Assembly: GCA_027484965.1 (NCBI GenBank)
Contig: JAIXRY010000004.1
Location: forward strand, 1 to 40,087
Source of the DNA: a bacterium
Lineage (GTDB): Bacteria; Patescibacteriota; Minisyncoccia; Phycocordibacterales; UBA9973
Direction of reading: 5' to 3'
DNA: 40,087 nucleotides
The notes under the pieces are model-generated. The model made no database searches. It had not been told where the DNA came from and saw nothing but the letters and a program-made list of their open reading frames with translations. A program made the position numbers and the translations under genes. Below are positions 8,287 through 16,160 of the stretch, one piece after another. Numbering within the stretch: the first letter of the stretch is position 1; each line of letters begins with the position of its first letter.

Positions 8287-8344
8287 CGCCTCCGCAAAAC
8301 AAAAAGTACTATCAAATGATAGTACTTTTTGTTTTGCGGAGGCG
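8287..8344. repeat. 28-bp perfect palindrome overlapping the tRNA-Ser 3' end
   Basis: CGCCTCCGCAAAACAAAAAGTACTATCA-aa-TGATAGTACTTTTTGTTTTGCGGAGGCG. Confidence 0.9.
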
Positions 8345-8423
8345 GGGGGATTCGAACTCCCGGACCCCGTAAAGGGTCTCCTGTTTTCAAGACAGGTGCC
8401 TTCAACCACTCAGCCACACCTCC
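8337..8423 (-). tRNA. tRNA-Ser (anticodon TGA)
   Basis: Minus strand GGAGGTG TGGCTGAGTGG ... CCTGT CTTGAAA ACAGG, long variable arm, GTTCGAATC, CGCCTCC G. Confidence 0.94.
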
Positions 8424-8507
8424 ATGTGATTTACGTTTTGGTTGAACGTTTAGGTACTATATCAAAAATATGACAAGAGAGCAATATTCAAAATACTGTG
8501 ATAGGAT

Positions 8508-8939
8508 ATGAATATGAAGTCTTTAGGAATTGATTATGGAACAAAAAAGGTAGGACTTGCTATGTCTGACCCTGAAGGTCTTATGGCTTTTCCTTTTAAG
8601 ATTATCAAAAATGACCAAACTCTTATTGAGAATATATCTAATATTATTTTAGAAAATAATATTGAAAAAATTTTTATAGGGAAATCTCTAGGTTTATTCG
8701 GAGAAGAGAATAAAGTTCAAAAAAATATTGATTTGTTTATAGAAAAATTAAAGAAGATAACCAGTGTGCCTGTTGAGACTGTTATAGAATCATTTACAAG
8801 TTCTCATGGAAGAATTGGAATTGATAAAAGTTCTCTTAATGATAGAAAAACAAAACAAATAAGTGAGGGCTTAGTAGATGCAAAAGCTGCGGCGCTTATA
8901 TTACAAAGAGGTCTGGATAAAAATACTAATATAAAATAA
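8508..8939 (+). CDS. ruvX: Holliday junction resolvase RuvX/YqgF
   Basis: LGIDYGTKKVGLAMSDPEGLMAFPF and C-terminal VDAKAAALILQRGLD. Confidence 0.9.
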   Translation: MNMKSLGIDYGTKKVGLAMSDPEGLMAFPFKIIKNDQTLIENISNIILENNIEKIFIGKSLGLFGEENKVQKNIDLFIEKLKKITSVPVETVIESFTSSHGRIGIDKSSLNDRKTKQISEGLVDAKAAALILQRGLDKNTNIK

Positions 8940-8954
8940 TTACTTATACACCAT

Positions 8955-9296
8955 ATGATTACAATTGATGATTTTGCAAAATTAGAAATAAAGCTTGGGA
9001 AGATATTGAGTGCTGAACTTGTGGAAGGTTCTGATAAATTGGTTTTATTTAATATTGATCTTGGAGAGGAAACAGGTCCAAGGCAGATTCTTTCTGGTGT
9101 TCGTGCTTATTTCCCTGACGAACAAGTGTTGATAGGTAAGACTGTTCCTGTTATTGCAAATCTAGAACCACGGACAATTCGCGGACATGTTTCAAATGGA
9201 ATGATTCTGTATGGAATACAAAAAGATGAAGGAGGTGAAATACTGACAACCTTAGAACCAAACAAAGAACTAATCCCAGGATCTTTAGTAAGTTAG
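8955..9296 (+). CDS. tRNA-binding OB-fold protein (MetRS beta/CsaA-like)
   Basis: LEIKLGKILSAELVEGSDKLVLFNIDLGEE...RQILSGVRAYF...ANLEPRTIRGHVSNGMIL. Confidence 0.9.
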   Translation: MITIDDFAKLEIKLGKILSAELVEGSDKLVLFNIDLGEETGPRQILSGVRAYFPDEQVLIGKTVPVIANLEPRTIRGHVSNGMILYGIQKDEGGEILTTLEPNKELIPGSLVS

Positions 9297-9307
9297 ATTC
9301 CAAAATT

Positions 9308-9350
9308 GAAACCCTGAGGAAAAGTGTTAGACACTTTTCCTCAGGGTTTC
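9308..9350. terminator. 20-bp palindromic terminator
   Basis: GAAACCCTGAGGAAAAGTGT-tag-ACACTTTTCCTCAGGGTTTC. Confidence 0.75.
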
Positions 9351-9400
9351 TCTATTTTTCTCTTTAGAATAAAAAATATCCTTGCTATACTTAGTATGTA

Positions 9401-11026
9401 ATGCGAAAACTTTTTGCAAAAATTATTACTCCTCCCGCGTACTTAACAATACCTTCTGTCGGTATCGATATTTCCGATCGCTCGGTTAGATTTATAGAAT
9501 TCAAAGACGATGCTTTTGGTAAAAAAAAGTTAGATAGATTTGGTCTAAAAAACATTGAGGAAGGAATTATTTCAAATGGTAAAGTTATTCAAAGAGATAG
9601 CTTGGTTAAGCTTCTAGAAGCACTAAAGATTGAACATAAACTTACTTTTGTTCGTGCTTCTATACCAGAAGAACAAGTTTATTTGTTCTCAGTACAAATT
9701 CCAAAAGTAAAAGAAGATTCTATAAGAGAAACTATTGAGCTCTTGCTTGAAGAATATGTTCCAATTCCAGCAGGGGAAACAGTCTTTGATTATCAAATTA
9801 TTAGTGAATTAGAATCTCACTATAACATTGAAGTCACTGCTGTTCCCTCAAAGATTGTGGAAGACTATGCGCTTATTTTTGAAGAAGCTGGGTTGGTGCT
9901 TGTTGGATTTGAATTAGAAGCACAAGCAATGGCTCGTGCTGTGATAAGAAATGGAGATACTAATACTTACATGATTGTTGATTACGGGAATACTCGTACA
10001 GGACTTTCGTTTGTTGTTGATGGTATTGTAAGATTTGCTTCTTCTGTTGATCTTGGAAGTTCTATGCAAGACAAAGAACTTGCTCGTGCACTTTCAATGG
10101 ATATTAAGACTGTAGAGGAGCTAAAAAAGAAAAATGGATTATTGAAGAGTAATAAAGACGAAGCGTTTTTTCAGGCAATCTTGAGTGAAACAGCTCTTCT
10201 TCGTGACGAGATAAATAAGCACTTTATTTTTTGGCATACACATAAAGATGAGTTTGGTAATATTCGTCCTCCCGTGGATAAAATCCTTCTTTGTGGAGGT
10301 AATGCAAACCTTATAGGGCTTCCAGAGTATCTTTCAGCTTCTCTTCGTATTGCAGTTATTCATGCAGATCCGTGGACTAATATTACAGATAGAACAACCT
10401 ACATACCAGAACTCGAAAGAGGGCCAGCTCTTTCTTATCCTACAGCCATTGGACTTTCTCTTGCTGACGATAATTCTCTGGTAAATTTATTACCACTTTC
10501 TTCTCAAAAAAATATAAAAAAGATACTTTTCTTAAGATTAGGAACCCTTTTTATATCTTCAATAGCAATGGCTTTTGTTGTTGGGAGTATACTTCTAATA
10601 CCGACATATATTATAGGAAAAGAACAGCTTAATAATTTTCAATCAAAAGCAGATCTTCAAGATAAAACATCATTAAATCAAGAAGAAGAAAAAGCTAAAA
10701 AAGATAGCGAACAAATAATTTCAAAAATTAAAACTTTTGATAATCTAAAAGAAAATCATTCTTTTATTGCTGAAATAATAAACCCACTCATTGAAGTATC
10801 AAGAGAAAAAGTATCTATAACCTCTCTTTTGTATGAAGAGATTCAAGGTGCAAATACAACAAATATAACTATTACAGGTAAAGCTCCTTCAAGACAAATT
10901 CTTTCTCAATTTCATCAAGACCTTAATAAGAGTGCTTTTTTTGAGAAAGTTAATTTGCCAATATCTAATTATGTAAAAGGAAAAGATATTGAATATACGA
11001 TTCAGGGATTTATAAAGTATGAATAA
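9401..11026 (+). CDS. pilM: PilM-PilN fusion (type IV pilus inner-membrane platform)
   Basis: N-terminal PilM actin-like fold (VGIDISDRSVRFIEF, YMIVDYGNTRTGLSFV, ILLCGGNANLIGLPEYL); C-terminal VNLLPLSSQK-TM-coiled coil-ferredoxin-like PilN region. Confidence 0.85.
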   Translation: MRKLFAKIITPPAYLTIPSVGIDISDRSVRFIEFKDDAFGKKKLDRFGLKNIEEGIISNGKVIQRDSLVKLLEALKIEHKLTFVRASIPEEQVYLFSVQIPKVKEDSIRETIELLLEEYVPIPAGETVFDYQIISELESHYNIEVTAVPSKIVEDYALIFEEAGLVLVGFELEAQAMARAVIRNGDTNTYMIVDYGNTRTGLSFVVDGIVRFASSVDLGSSMQDKELARALSMDIKTVEELKKKNGLLKSNKDEAFFQAILSETALLRDEINKHFIFWHTHKDEFGNIRPPVDKILLCGGNANLIGLPEYLSASLRIAVIHADPWTNITDRTTYIPELERGPALSYPTAIGLSLADDNSLVNLLPLSSQKNIKKILFLRLGTLFISSIAMAFVVGSILLIPTYIIGKEQLNNFQSKADLQDKTSLNQEEEKAKKDSEQIISKIKTFDNLKENHSFIAEIINPLIEVSREKVSITSLLYEEIQGANTTNITITGKAPSRQILSQFHQDLNKSAFFEKVNLPISNYVKGKDIEYTIQGFIKYE

Positions 11027-11600
11027 TAAAATTAATAAAAAAACAATAATTACACTAATTGTCTCATGTGTTTTCTTGATTTTTTCTGCGGGAATATTTT
11101 TCTTTGGATTGTTTAAAATAAAGATAATATCTAATAAAATTTTGGATATAGAAGAAAATATTTCTCTACTTAAAGATAGTGCAGGGAGAAGTGCTGCACT
11201 ATCTAAAGCAACATCATCTTTAAAAAAGGTTCAAGATACTTTGGACGTATATTTTGTACAAGAAAATAATATACCTGATTTGTTGGAGCAAATAGAAGCT
11301 TATGGAAAAACTATAAATGTCCCCGTTGAATTTAGTGGTATTACAACTAGTGCTAACGCAGAAGATTTTATAACATTAACAATCAAAGCAACTGGTGATT
11401 TTAAATCAATTACAATGTTTACTAATTACATAGACTCTTTGCCGTATAATTCTAAAATCACTAGAGTCTTTTTAGTATCAAACATTCTTGATACTTCTGC
11501 TCAGCAAATTGTCGATCCAAAGAAAAAATATACAGTACCTTTACCTGTATGGAAAGCAGAATATTCTTTAAAAATTCTTAGCTTCACTCCTAATCAATAG
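11019..11600 (+). CDS. pilO: PilO-like type IV pilus protein
   Basis: N-terminal TM, coiled coil, IPDLLEQIEAYGKTINV...LTIKATGDFKSITMFTNYIDSLPY; overlaps the pilM-pilN 3' end. Confidence 0.72.
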   Translation: MNNKINKKTIITLIVSCVFLIFSAGIFFFGLFKIKIISNKILDIEENISLLKDSAGRSAALSKATSSLKKVQDTLDVYFVQENNIPDLLEQIEAYGKTINVPVEFSGITTSANAEDFITLTIKATGDFKSITMFTNYIDSLPYNSKITRVFLVSNILDTSAQQIVDPKKKYTVPLPVWKAEYSLKILSFTPNQ

Positions 11601-11605
11601 TAGAT

Positions 11606-11923
11606 ATGAATATACAATCTCTTTTTAATAATAAAATAAAATTTCACAAAAGAAATCCTTTGGCGATTGTTTTTGTTGCTTGGATATTTATTCTCTGTGT
11701 TTTTATTGGAGCATCTTTGTATGTTGGAATATATGTAAAAAATTTGTTTTTTACCATAAGTGATCCTATTTATAAAGGTGAACCAAAAGATATTCAGAGA
11801 ATAGATAGGAGAGTGCCTTACGACAAGATTGATGTCATTGAAAGTTACTTTAGTAAGAGACAGCAAAGTTTTTTAACTACAAAAGAAATAATTTCCAAGA
11901 TAATTGATCCTTCTATAAAATAA
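11606..11923 (+). CDS. Small single-TM protein in the pil operon
   Basis: ORF 6 nt downstream of pilO with one TM segment. Confidence 0.55.
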   Translation: MNIQSLFNNKIKFHKRNPLAIVFVAWIFILCVFIGASLYVGIYVKNLFFTISDPIYKGEPKDIQRIDRRVPYDKIDVIESYFSKRQQSFLTTKEIISKIIDPSIK

Positions 11924-11926
11924 TAA

Positions 11927-11953
11927 AACTCCCTAAAAGGGAGTTTTATTATT
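11927..11953. terminator. Terminator of the pil operon
   Basis: aaactccctaaaagggagtttt palindrome. Confidence 0.65.
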
Positions 11954-12090
11954 TGTGGGCGATAGAGGACTCGGTCACAAATCACTAAATATTTTTCTTA
12001 ATGCATTAAAAATATAAAGTGTTTGCGACCCCGACTCGGCAACGGTTTTTGTAAAACCGATTACATGCCTCCGTCTTTCTCTTCCTCTAT
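11952..12090. other. tRNA-Val-derived structured element (three-way-junction fold)
   Basis: Begins with a 22-nt exact copy of the tRNA-Val 3' end; P1 ATAGAGGA/TCCTCTAT, P2 11973-12030, P3 CGGTTTT-TGT-AAAACCG. Confidence 0.55.
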
Positions 12091-12142
12091 ATACCTCAAA
12101 AATCAAAAGCCCCACTCTTTCAGAGTGAGACTTAAGATTTTG

Positions 12143-12215
12143 TGGGCGATAGAGGACTCGAACCTCTGACCTTCGCTGTGTAAAAGCGTTGCTCTACCAA
12201 CTGAGCTAATCGCCC
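12143..12215 (-). tRNA. tRNA-Val (anticodon TAC)
   Basis: Minus strand GGGCGAT TA GCTCAGTTGGTAGAGC ... CGCT TTTACAC AGCG ... AGAGG TTCGAGT CCTCT ATCGCCC A. Confidence 0.93.
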
Positions 12216-12390
12216 GATTTATTAAAAGGAAACATTTGTATCCAATAGGGCTATATTACAATAATTTTCTAAAAAATACAACATTTATCATAAGGCTTTA
12301 TTAAATTGTCTTTATTTGATAATATAGCAATATTGCCCTTGTGGTATTAAGAGATATAAATTGAACACACTAAGTTTGTAAATATAATAT

Positions 12391-12462
12391 GCCCTTGTAG
12401 TTAAATGGATATAACTGCGGACTTCTAAGCCGTTATTCGAGGTTCGATTCCTCGCGAGGGCA
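12391..12462 (+). tRNA. tRNA-Arg (anticodon TCT)
   Basis: GCCCTTG TA GTTA..TAAC, loop CTTCTAA, CGAGG TTCGATT CCTCG CGAGGGC A. Confidence 0.9.
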
Positions 12463-12508
12463 CAAATATAAAAAGACTCAAAAAATGAGTCTTTTTATAT
12501 TTGTGCCC
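12458..12508. repeat. 23-bp perfect palindrome spanning the tRNA-Arg(TCT) 3' end and terminator
   Basis: GGGCACAAATATAAAAAGACTCA-aaaaa-TGAGTCTTTTTATATTTGTGCCC. Confidence 0.9.
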
Positions 12509-12512
12509 GAGA

Positions 12513-12626
12513 GTATATGAACTGCTTCATATACGTCGAGGAATCGAAAAGCTTTTGCTTATTTATGAAAATCTGTGATTTGAATAAATGCAAAAGGTGT
12601 AATGCTCCTGTAAGGAGAGATTCCTC
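12513..12626. other. tRNA-Arg-derived structured element (hairpin plus three-way-junction fold)
   Basis: GTATATGAA-CTGC-TTCATATAC hairpin; P1 GAGGAATC/GATTCCTC, P2 12552-12596, P3 CTCCT-GTA-AGGAG; minus strand TTCGATTCCTCG matches the tRNA T-arm. Confidence 0.55.
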
Positions 12627-12654
12627 TCAAGGATATAAATAATATACTAGTTTG

Positions 12655-13101
12655 CTATATTGTTTCGAGATAATTGTTAAAAGATGTAATATTACTGAAC
12701 TTTGTTTGAGGTGAGTCCCAGAGCATTATTTCTGTATTTTCTGGGAAGTTATTTTCCCTTAATCCGTTCAAAAGTATTTTGAGCCCATCTTTTGAATGTG
12801 AAGTCATTTCTATTTCAATATCAGAAAACTCAAATGTTTGTTTATTGTCTTTATCTGGTTCTCCTAACATTGTACCTCCTCCTGTAACTTCTCCTACAGT
12901 TTTCTCTTGGAGTAGGGTATTTATTGGATTGCCATATTTAGACTCACGTTCTGCTGGCTCAACTCCTGGAGTTATTGTTAAAATAATGAAATTTGATTCG
13001 CTACTATCCTTTGAAGGAGTAACTGAAGGGTCTTTTTTGAAAAATGAAAATAATGACATAAATATAATTACTAAGATTACTATTAATAAAGCTTTTTTCA
13101 T
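12655..13101 (-). CDS. Secreted or membrane-anchored hypothetical protein
   Basis: Internal start MKKALLIVILVIIFMSLF gives a natural N-terminal TM segment. Confidence 0.6.
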   Translation of the reverse strand: MKKALLIVILVIIFMSLFSFFKKDPSVTPSKDSSESNFIILTITPGVEPAERESKYGNPINTLLQEKTVGEVTGGGTMLGEPDKDNKQTFEFSDIEIEMTSHSKDGLKILLNGLRENNFPENTEIMLWDSPQTKFSNITSFNNYLETI

Positions 13102-13166
13102 AAATAAACTATAGCATAGATAAAACTCTGAAAAAAACAAAAACCACCTTTCGGTGGTTTTTGTTT

Positions 13167-13646
13167 TTAGTCATTAATTTTTATAACTTTTGTATTTCCA
13201 ATTAAATCGTGGAGTGTTTGTTTTTTATTTGTAAAGAAGTATATAAGCCATCCAATATATACTGGAATAACTCGTGTGATAATTTTTCCACCCTCTCTTT
13301 GGAATGCTTGTTTTTGAGAAATTCTATTTCCATCTAGATCTGTTACTTGTATATTAAGTAGCTGTTTTCCAAATGTCCCTTCATATCCAACAGAAATCAT
13401 AACTGCATTATAAATTATTCCTGAAATAAAAAATAAAAATACAGCATTTAATAGATAAATAATTTTTGGACCACCTCCAAGTACCATAAGAATAACGGTT
13501 ATTGTGAATGAAAAGGCTACCACAATAGTATCATCAATAATTAGGGCAATAGCTCTACGCCAAAAAGGTGCAAAATTTGTATCAAAATGAGCTGGTATTT
13601 CTAAAGGTTGAACTTCTATAACATTGTTAGTGTTTTGGTTTTCCAT
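13167..13646 (-). CDS. RDD family membrane protein
   Basis: FAPFWRRAIALIIDDTIVVAFSF ... EGTFGKQLLNIQVTDLDG ... QTLHDLIGNTKVIK. Confidence 0.88.
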   Translation of the reverse strand: MENQNTNNVIEVQPLEIPAHFDTNFAPFWRRAIALIIDDTIVVAFSFTITVILMVLGGGPKIIYLLNAVFLFFISGIIYNAVMISVGYEGTFGKQLLNIQVTDLDGNRISQKQAFQREGGKIITRVIPVYIGWLIYFFTNKKQTLHDLIGNTKVIKIND

Positions 13647-13687
13647 ATTGTTTTATATGAGTTATTCCTGTATTGTAACATTAACAC

Positions 13688-14452
13688 ATGGAAAATATCA
13701 AAACCCCAAAAATAATATATGAAGATGAACTTGTTTTGGTTATAGACAAACCAGCAGGCTTAATCGTGCACGCCGACGGCAAAAGAGAACAAGAAACACT
13801 TGCTGACTGGATACTTCTCAATAGACCAGAAATAAAAGATGTAGGTGAAAAAATGATTATCAAAAAAGGCGAAGAAGAAATTGTAATAGAAAGACCAGGT
13901 ATTATGCATCGTCTAGACAAGGAGACCTCTGGTGTTATGGTTATTGCAAAGACAGACGCAATGTTCAAATTTTTGAAAAGACAATTCTTCGAACACACAA
14001 TCAAAAAAACATACAGAGCCTTTATCTATGGACATATGACTCACGACATAGGAATGATTGATGCACCTATTGGAAGAAGTTCTACAGATATTCGTATGTG
14101 GAATGCTGGACGTGGAGCACGAGGTGAGAAGAGAGAAGCAAAGACTCGATATCGAGTACTTGCTCGTTTTGTAGATCCTGAAACTAATGAGAAGGTGAGT
14201 GAGATTGAAGCGTATCCTCAAACAGGGCGTACACATCAAATTCGTGTTCACTTTAAGTTTGTAAATCATCCAATAGTATCTGATTTCTTATATTCTCAAA
14301 ATAAACCAAAACTTCTTGGATTTGAAAGAGTAGCCTTGCACGCCTTGTCTTTAGACTTTGCTTTTCCTGGGGGAGAGAGGAAGACTTTTACTGCAGAACC
14401 TCCAGAAGACTTCAAAAATGCTGAAACTATTGCAAAAGCTTTAAAAATGTGA
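13688..14452 (+). CDS. RluA-family 23S rRNA/tRNA pseudouridine synthase
   Basis: VIDKPAGLIVHADG, MHRLDKETSGVMVIAKT, YPQTGRTHQIRVHF. Confidence 0.94.
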   Translation: MENIKTPKIIYEDELVLVIDKPAGLIVHADGKREQETLADWILLNRPEIKDVGEKMIIKKGEEEIVIERPGIMHRLDKETSGVMVIAKTDAMFKFLKRQFFEHTIKKTYRAFIYGHMTHDIGMIDAPIGRSSTDIRMWNAGRGARGEKREAKTRYRVLARFVDPETNEKVSEIEAYPQTGRTHQIRVHFKFVNHPIVSDFLYSQNKPKLLGFERVALHALSLDFAFPGGERKTFTAEPPEDFKNAETIAKALKM

Positions 14453-14468
14453 TACATTCACTCTACTT

Positions 14469-14909
14469 ATGGCAACAACAAATATTAGCTTTTCTCCTAC
14501 AGTAAATGTAGAAGAACGCAAAAAAATCAATATAAAAGCAGGAGACACTGTTCGTGTTTGGAATAAAATCCAAGAAAAAGGAAAAACACGTCTTCAAGCT
14601 TTCGAAGGACTAGTTCTTGCTCGCAAACATGGTACAGAAGCTGGTGCAACTTTCACAGTTCGCAAAGTTTCTAACGGTGTTGGTGTAGAACGTATTTTCC
14701 CTCTATACTCTCCAAGTATCGACAAGATCGAAATCTTGAAGAAATCAAGTGTTCGTCGTTCAAAACTATACTTCATCCGCGAAAAAGCTGTTAAAGAAGT
14801 TGCAAAACGTCTTAAGAGTGTAGTGGTTGCTTTCCAAAAAGGAAAATCAGTTGAAGAAGAATTGATTGAATCAGAAACAGAAGAAAACACTTCAGAAAGT
14901 GCGGAATAG
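14469..14909 (+). CDS. rplS: 50S ribosomal protein L19
   Basis: GDTVRVWNKIQEKGKTRLQAFEGLVLARKHG...FTVRKVSNGVGVERIFPLYSPSIDKIEI. Confidence 0.95.
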   Translation: MATTNISFSPTVNVEERKKINIKAGDTVRVWNKIQEKGKTRLQAFEGLVLARKHGTEAGATFTVRKVSNGVGVERIFPLYSPSIDKIEILKKSSVRRSKLYFIREKAVKEVAKRLKSVVVAFQKGKSVEEELIESETEENTSESAE

Positions 14910-14912
14910 TTA

Positions 14913-14952
14913 AAAAGAAAAGTGCGACCCGTTCGGGTCGCACTTTTCTTTT
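14913..14952. terminator. 19-bp palindromic terminator
   Basis: AAAAGAAAAGTGCGACCCG-tt-CGGGTCGCACTTTTCTTTT. Confidence 0.8.
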
Positions 14953-15006
14953 GAGTATTTATATGACTTGAAATAATCATTGTTTTAATGTATATTGTCA
15001 GCATAT

Positions 15007-15090
15007 GCGCAGGTGGCGAAACTGGTAGACGCACTACCTTGAGGTGGTAGCGCCCGCAAGGGCATGGAAGTTCAAGTCTTCTCTTGCGCA
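15007..15090 (+). tRNA. tRNA-Leu (anticodon GAG)
   Basis: GCGCAGG TGGCGAAACTGGTAGACGC, CTACC TTGAGGT GGTAG, long variable arm, TTCAAGT, CTTGCGC A. Confidence 0.94.
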
Positions 15091-15160
15091 CATAAAAGAA
15101 AATCCCTAAAAGGGATTTTCTTTTTGAAAATAACGCACATTTTGATACTATATAAAAATA

Positions 15161-16159
15161 ATGAATATACATTTTTTACTAGGAATACTTTTCTCTCTTG
15201 TGGGGCTTTTGATAGCCTTGTATCTTTTACGTAAAAAGAAAGCATTAGAAAGACCTTTTTGTCCACTTCGTGCAGATTGTCATACAGTAATTCAAAGCAA
15301 GTATTCTTCAATACTCGGAGTTCCTCTGGAATATTTTGGAATAGGGTATTATCTTTTGTCTGCATTACTTTATACAGCACCAATAGCATTTCCTTTTTTA
15401 GATGTTGTCTTATTAAAGACAATCCTTATAACAATTTCTGTAGTTGGAGCAGTTTTTTCAGTATACCTAATAGCTCTTCAAGCATTTGTTATTAAGTCTT
15501 GGTGTTCTTGGTGTGTTTTGTCTGCAATAACATCTACTATACTTTTTGTTATTTCTTTTGTATCTTTGACTCCAGAAGTATTTGTTACCATTTCTCTATT
15601 TAAAAGATTTTTAATCATAATTCATGTTCTTGCTGTTATTGTGGGTATGGGAAGTGCTTTTGTTACAGATAGACTCTTTTTTAAATTTTTGAAGGATTAC
15701 AATATTTCAGAAGAAGAAAAAAACATTATGGATGAAGTTTCTAAAATAATCTGGATAGCTTTGTTTGTAATAATTGTTTCTGGAATATTTATATATTTTA
15801 CAAATATTAGTGAATACAATAATACTCCAAAGTTTTTTGCAAAAATGATAGCTGTTTTGGTTATTACTGTAAATGGAATATTCCTCAATGTTATTATTTC
15901 TCCAAAATTAGTATCAATTAACTTTTTGAATGAAGTCCCTTTTTCGAGAGATATTTCTAAAAAAAGAAAACTCGCATTTGCTCTCGGGGCAATATCTCTA
16001 TCTTCATGGCTTACAGCATTTTGTTTGGCAATGTTAAAAAATATTTCTTATACACTTTTTGAAATTCTTGGAGTATATCTAGTTGTTGTTATCTTTGCTA
16101 TTTTAGGGAGTCAGGTTTTTGAGTATGTTTTATCAAATAAGAAAATAAAAATTTCATAA
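15161..16159 (+). CDS. Vitamin K epoxide reductase (VKOR) domain fused to a C-terminal multi-TM domain
   Basis: CPLRADCHTVIQSKYSSILGVPLEYFGIGYY and VIKSWCSWCVLSA (CxxC) plus about five further TM segments. Confidence 0.82.
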   Translation: MNIHFLLGILFSLVGLLIALYLLRKKKALERPFCPLRADCHTVIQSKYSSILGVPLEYFGIGYYLLSALLYTAPIAFPFLDVVLLKTILITISVVGAVFSVYLIALQAFVIKSWCSWCVLSAITSTILFVISFVSLTPEVFVTISLFKRFLIIIHVLAVIVGMGSAFVTDRLFFKFLKDYNISEEEKNIMDEVSKIIWIALFVIIVSGIFIYFTNISEYNNTPKFFAKMIAVLVITVNGIFLNVIISPKLVSINFLNEVPFSRDISKKRKLAFALGAISLSSWLTAFCLAMLKNISYTLFEILGVYLVVVIFAILGSQVFEYVLSNKKIKIS

Positions 16160-16160
16160 T

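Noticed and set aside
8226-8473. ORFs 8226-8417 (-) and 8279-8473 (+)
   Set aside because: Run through tRNA-Ser and the palindrome; not protein coding.
11952-12160. Group I intron in tRNA-Val
   Set aside because: The tRNA is intact and uninterrupted, and the 187-bp span is shorter than usual for a group I intron core with no recognisable P/Q/R/S-like elements seen.
14594-15422. Minus-strand ORFs 14594-15172 and 15072-15422
   Set aside because: Antisense to rplS, tRNA-Leu and the VKOR gene.
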